Shown here: piece after piece, positions 62,501 through 64,000 of the stretch
Position numbering within the stretch: position 1 is the stretch's first letter
Layout of the letters: each line of letters starts with the position of its first letter
DNA from: Alphaproteobacteria bacterium
Lineage (GTDB): Bacteria; Pseudomonadota; Alphaproteobacteria; JANQMY01
Length of the DNA stretch: 64,000 nt
Direction of reading: 5' to 3'
NCBI GenBank assembly: GCA_028289425.1
Contig: JANQPL010000017.1
Coordinates: forward strand, 372,001 to 436,000
Position numbers and translations under genes: made by a program
Notes under the pieces: generated by a model
What the model saw: the letters and a program-made list of their open reading frames with translations, nothing else
Databases searched by the model: none
Told to the model about the DNA's origin: nothing

Positions 62501-62838
62501 CCGCTCTTGACGGTTTCCTGTTCCATGTCGGTTTTCATCTTGTCCAGCAGGGTCACCGCCTCTGCCGCGTAAGCACCGATCCACCGGTCGTGGATGCGTT
62601 TGATCGGAATGGCGTTGAGGTAATTCCAGCGCACGCGGCCCACGCGGCGCACCAGCACCAGGTCCGCATCCTCCAACACCCGCAAATGCTGCATCACCGT
62701 GCACCGGTCCAGATGCGCGAACAGGGCGCACAGCTCTCCCGTTGTCTGCGGATTGTCGCGCAGTGCATCGAGCACTTCACGGCGCACGGGGGCTGCCAGG
62801 GCCTTGAAAACCTTGTCGTCCTTTTTTGTCTTTGACAT
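62497..62838 (-). CDS. ArsR-type winged-helix regulator
   Basis: A 113-aa protein: VFKALAAPVRREVLDALRDNPQTTGEL then CTVMQHLRVLEDADLVLVRRVGRVRWNYLN, with the ArsR wing. Metal-binding Cys pairs of true ArsR are not evident (one Cys in ELCALF and one in DRCTVM), so it likely senses something else. ATG 62838 is preceded by AT-rich sequence with an inverted repeat. Divergent from the SRPBCC gene, a common arrangement for ArsR-AHSA1 pairs. Confidence 0.88.
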   Translation of the reverse strand: MSKTKKDDKVFKALAAPVRREVLDALRDNPQTTGELCALFAHLDRCTVMQHLRVLEDADLVLVRRVGRVRWNYLNAIPIKRIHDRWIGAYAAEAVTLLDKMKTDMEQETVKSG

Positions 62839-62860
62839 GTTATAAATATATAACATAATA
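62839..62860. promoter_or_regulatory. Operator-like inverted repeat between divergent genes
   Basis: GTTATAAATATATAAC (62839-62854) has 6-bp arms GTTATA/TATAAC and spacer AATA, overlapping an AT-rich promoter zone (ATAATATAG downstream). It lies directly next to the regulator start and 32 bp before the SRPBCC start. Confidence 0.6.
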
Positions 62861-62885
62861 TAGAGCAAAACAAGGAGGCAATACG

Positions 62886-63347
62886 ATGGATCTCAAATTT
62901 GACGTGACGGTTCGGATCGACCGACCGGTGGCAGAGGTATTTGAAGCCGTGGTCAACCCGGAAAAACTCTCAGCCTACTTCACCACCGGCGGCGCCAAGG
63001 GACGCATCGAAACCGGCGCGACGGTCACCTGGGATTTTCATGACTACCCGGGCGCCTTCCCTGTGAAGGTGGTGGAAGTGGAAAAAGACCGGCGCATCAT
63101 CCTGCAATGGCAGGCCGAAGATGTGGATAAGGAAAAGGACGAACCCTACAACTCCACCGTCACCATGCGTTTTGAACCGATGGATGACGGCCGCACCTTG
63201 GTGTCGATTGCGGAAGAAGGCTGGCGCGATACGCCGAACGGGCTGAAGGCGTCTTACGGCAATTGCCAGGGCTGGACGCAAATGCAATGCGCGCTCAAAG
63301 CCTATCTGGAGCACGGCATTAATTTGCGCAAAGGCTATTTCAAATAG
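62886..63347 (+). CDS. SRPBCC (AHSA1-like) protein
   Basis: A 153-aa START/Bet v1-fold protein: VRIDRPVAEVFEAVVNPEKLSAYF, GAKGRIETGATVTWDF and WTQMQCALKAYLEHGINLR. Such proteins bind hydrophobic ligands. It is the usual partner of ArsR-type regulators. AAGGAGG is nine bases before ATG 62886. Confidence 0.9.
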   Translation: MDLKFDVTVRIDRPVAEVFEAVVNPEKLSAYFTTGGAKGRIETGATVTWDFHDYPGAFPVKVVEVEKDRRIILQWQAEDVDKEKDEPYNSTVTMRFEPMDDGRTLVSIAEEGWRDTPNGLKASYGNCQGWTQMQCALKAYLEHGINLRKGYFK

Positions 63348-63350
63348 CGC

Positions 63351-64000
63351 TTACCACCGCGTGGTTTTGCTGCCGCTTACGATCGTACCGTCCGCCTGCA
63401 AGGTCAACAGCCAGGCATCGCCATCCTCTTTGGACGGATCGTAAGAGCGGCCGACAAACAGAAGAGTGTCGTCGTCCAACTCGGTCATATCGGTAATGGC
63501 GGAATCGAAGGACCGCACAAGAGTTTGCCGCCAGATTGGAGTGCCGTCCGCCGCCAAACGCACGATCGCTATCGTGACGTCCTGACCTTTCTTGGGGAAG
63601 GACTGCAGGACCATGACAAAGTCGCCATTGGCGGCACGCAAGCTGGTGGCGGGCAATGTGGCGGCGGCGCTTTTCGGTTCCGACCAAAGTTCGGCGGGTT
63701 GTCCGGCGTCAAGCCGCGTCAGACTTACCGGGTCGCCCACATCGTCCGACAGCAAATGGCTGCGCCACAACATGGTGGTAAGAGCGTTCGGTGTGCCCCC
63801 GTCAAACGTGCCGAAGGACAGGCCAAGGGCCTTGCCGTTAAAGATCCGTTGTGTTGATCCCGATTGACGATCGATCCGCCAAATACCGGGCCGTGTGGGC
63901 TGGCCGAAATAGGAAAACCTGCCGGAGACAAGAAGGGCATCTGTGCCGACGTCTTCCCGGATATGAAACAATTTGACCCTTTCCTCCGTCAGCGGAGCAA
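63351..64000 (-). CDS. Hypothetical beta-propeller-like protein (5' partial)
   Basis: The frame is open to the right edge without a stop, so the start is outside the window. The visible 216 residues have repeated short strands with W/Y and GD motifs (LWSEPKSAAATLPATSL, IWRQTLVRSF, DTLLFVGRSYDP, DAWLLTLQADGT), which fit a beta-propeller such as a PQQ-like or WD-type sensor. No function can be given. It ends two bases past the SRPBCC stop in convergent orientation. Confidence 0.55.
   Translation of the reverse strand, partial: APLTEERVKLFHIREDVGTDALLVSGRFSYFGQPTRPGIWRIDRQSGSTQRIFNGKALGLSFGTFDGGTPNALTTMLWRSHLLSDDVGDPVSLTRLDAGQPAELWSEPKSAAATLPATSLRAANGDFVMVLQSFPKKGQDVTIAIVRLAADGTPIWRQTLVRSFDSAITDMTELDDDTLLFVGRSYDPSKEDGDAWLLTLQADGTIVSGSKTTRW

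Overview
The window reads as a chromosomal segment of an alphaproteobacterium, probably Hyphomicrobiales/Parvibaculales-like. Supporting signs are a PHA phasin with a Lys/Ala-rich head, a CbpA/CbpM pair, DUF2336, Hpt, EAL and single-domain response-regulator signalling genes, TonB-dependent uptake, many acyl-CoA genes, and dispersed intergenic palindromes of types I associate with this class. GC content is moderately high throughout. I see no rRNA, tRNA, CRISPR array, insertion sequence or phage gene. The first and last genes are cut by the window edges.

Layout. 0-9.4 kb: an acetoin-type E2 with lipoyl and hydrolase domains, an MDR reductase, an acyl-CoA synthetase, a large DUF4153 membrane protein, a Tyr/Ser phosphatase and cbpA-cbpM. 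9.4-17 kb: a divergent PEP-carboxylase-family protein, a methyltransferase facing a MarR regulator across two operator palindromes, then a TetR regulator and a TonB-dependent receptor. 17-25 kb: YjbR and MOSC proteins, rtcB with a probable leader or small RNA, a GFA protein, an SDR, a GNAT, a TonB C-terminal protein, a nitronate-monooxygenase-like enzyme and an amidase. 25-34 kb: a tandem AAA+ ATPase, an ABM monooxygenase translationally coupled to a NodU/CmcH carbamoyltransferase, small membrane proteins, thiO and a Ca2+/Na+ antiporter.

34-40 kb: an acyl-CoA dehydrogenase followed by a 4 kb cassette (TetR, flavin monooxygenase, carboxymuconolactone-decarboxylase-like protein, split-barrel-like protein, GST). 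The cassette ends in a second, diverged copy of the dehydrogenase 3' end, which suggests an inserted or duplicated xenobiotic-type module. 40-52 kb: envelope and signalling genes (SYLF, receiver, transglycosylase, DUF2336, degenerate EAL, Nudix, Hpt), a class III CoA-transferase, nadK and moaA. 52-64 kb: ccdAB, then a storage-lipid group (WS/DGAT acyltransferase, phasin, lipase-like hydrolase), a membrane-anchored haloalkane dehalogenase, arsM, a class II aldolase, an MDR oxidoreductase and an ArsR-SRPBCC divergent pair.

The strongest unexplained signals are: three long, nearly perfect intergenic hairpins whose arms co-vary around a GGTACC core; a promoter plus terminator unit upstream of rtcB; the duplicated dehydrogenase tail bounding the 4 kb cassette; the altered catalytic motifs of the PEP-carboxylase-like protein; the ABM/carbamoyltransferase pair; and the membrane-anchored dehalogenase.
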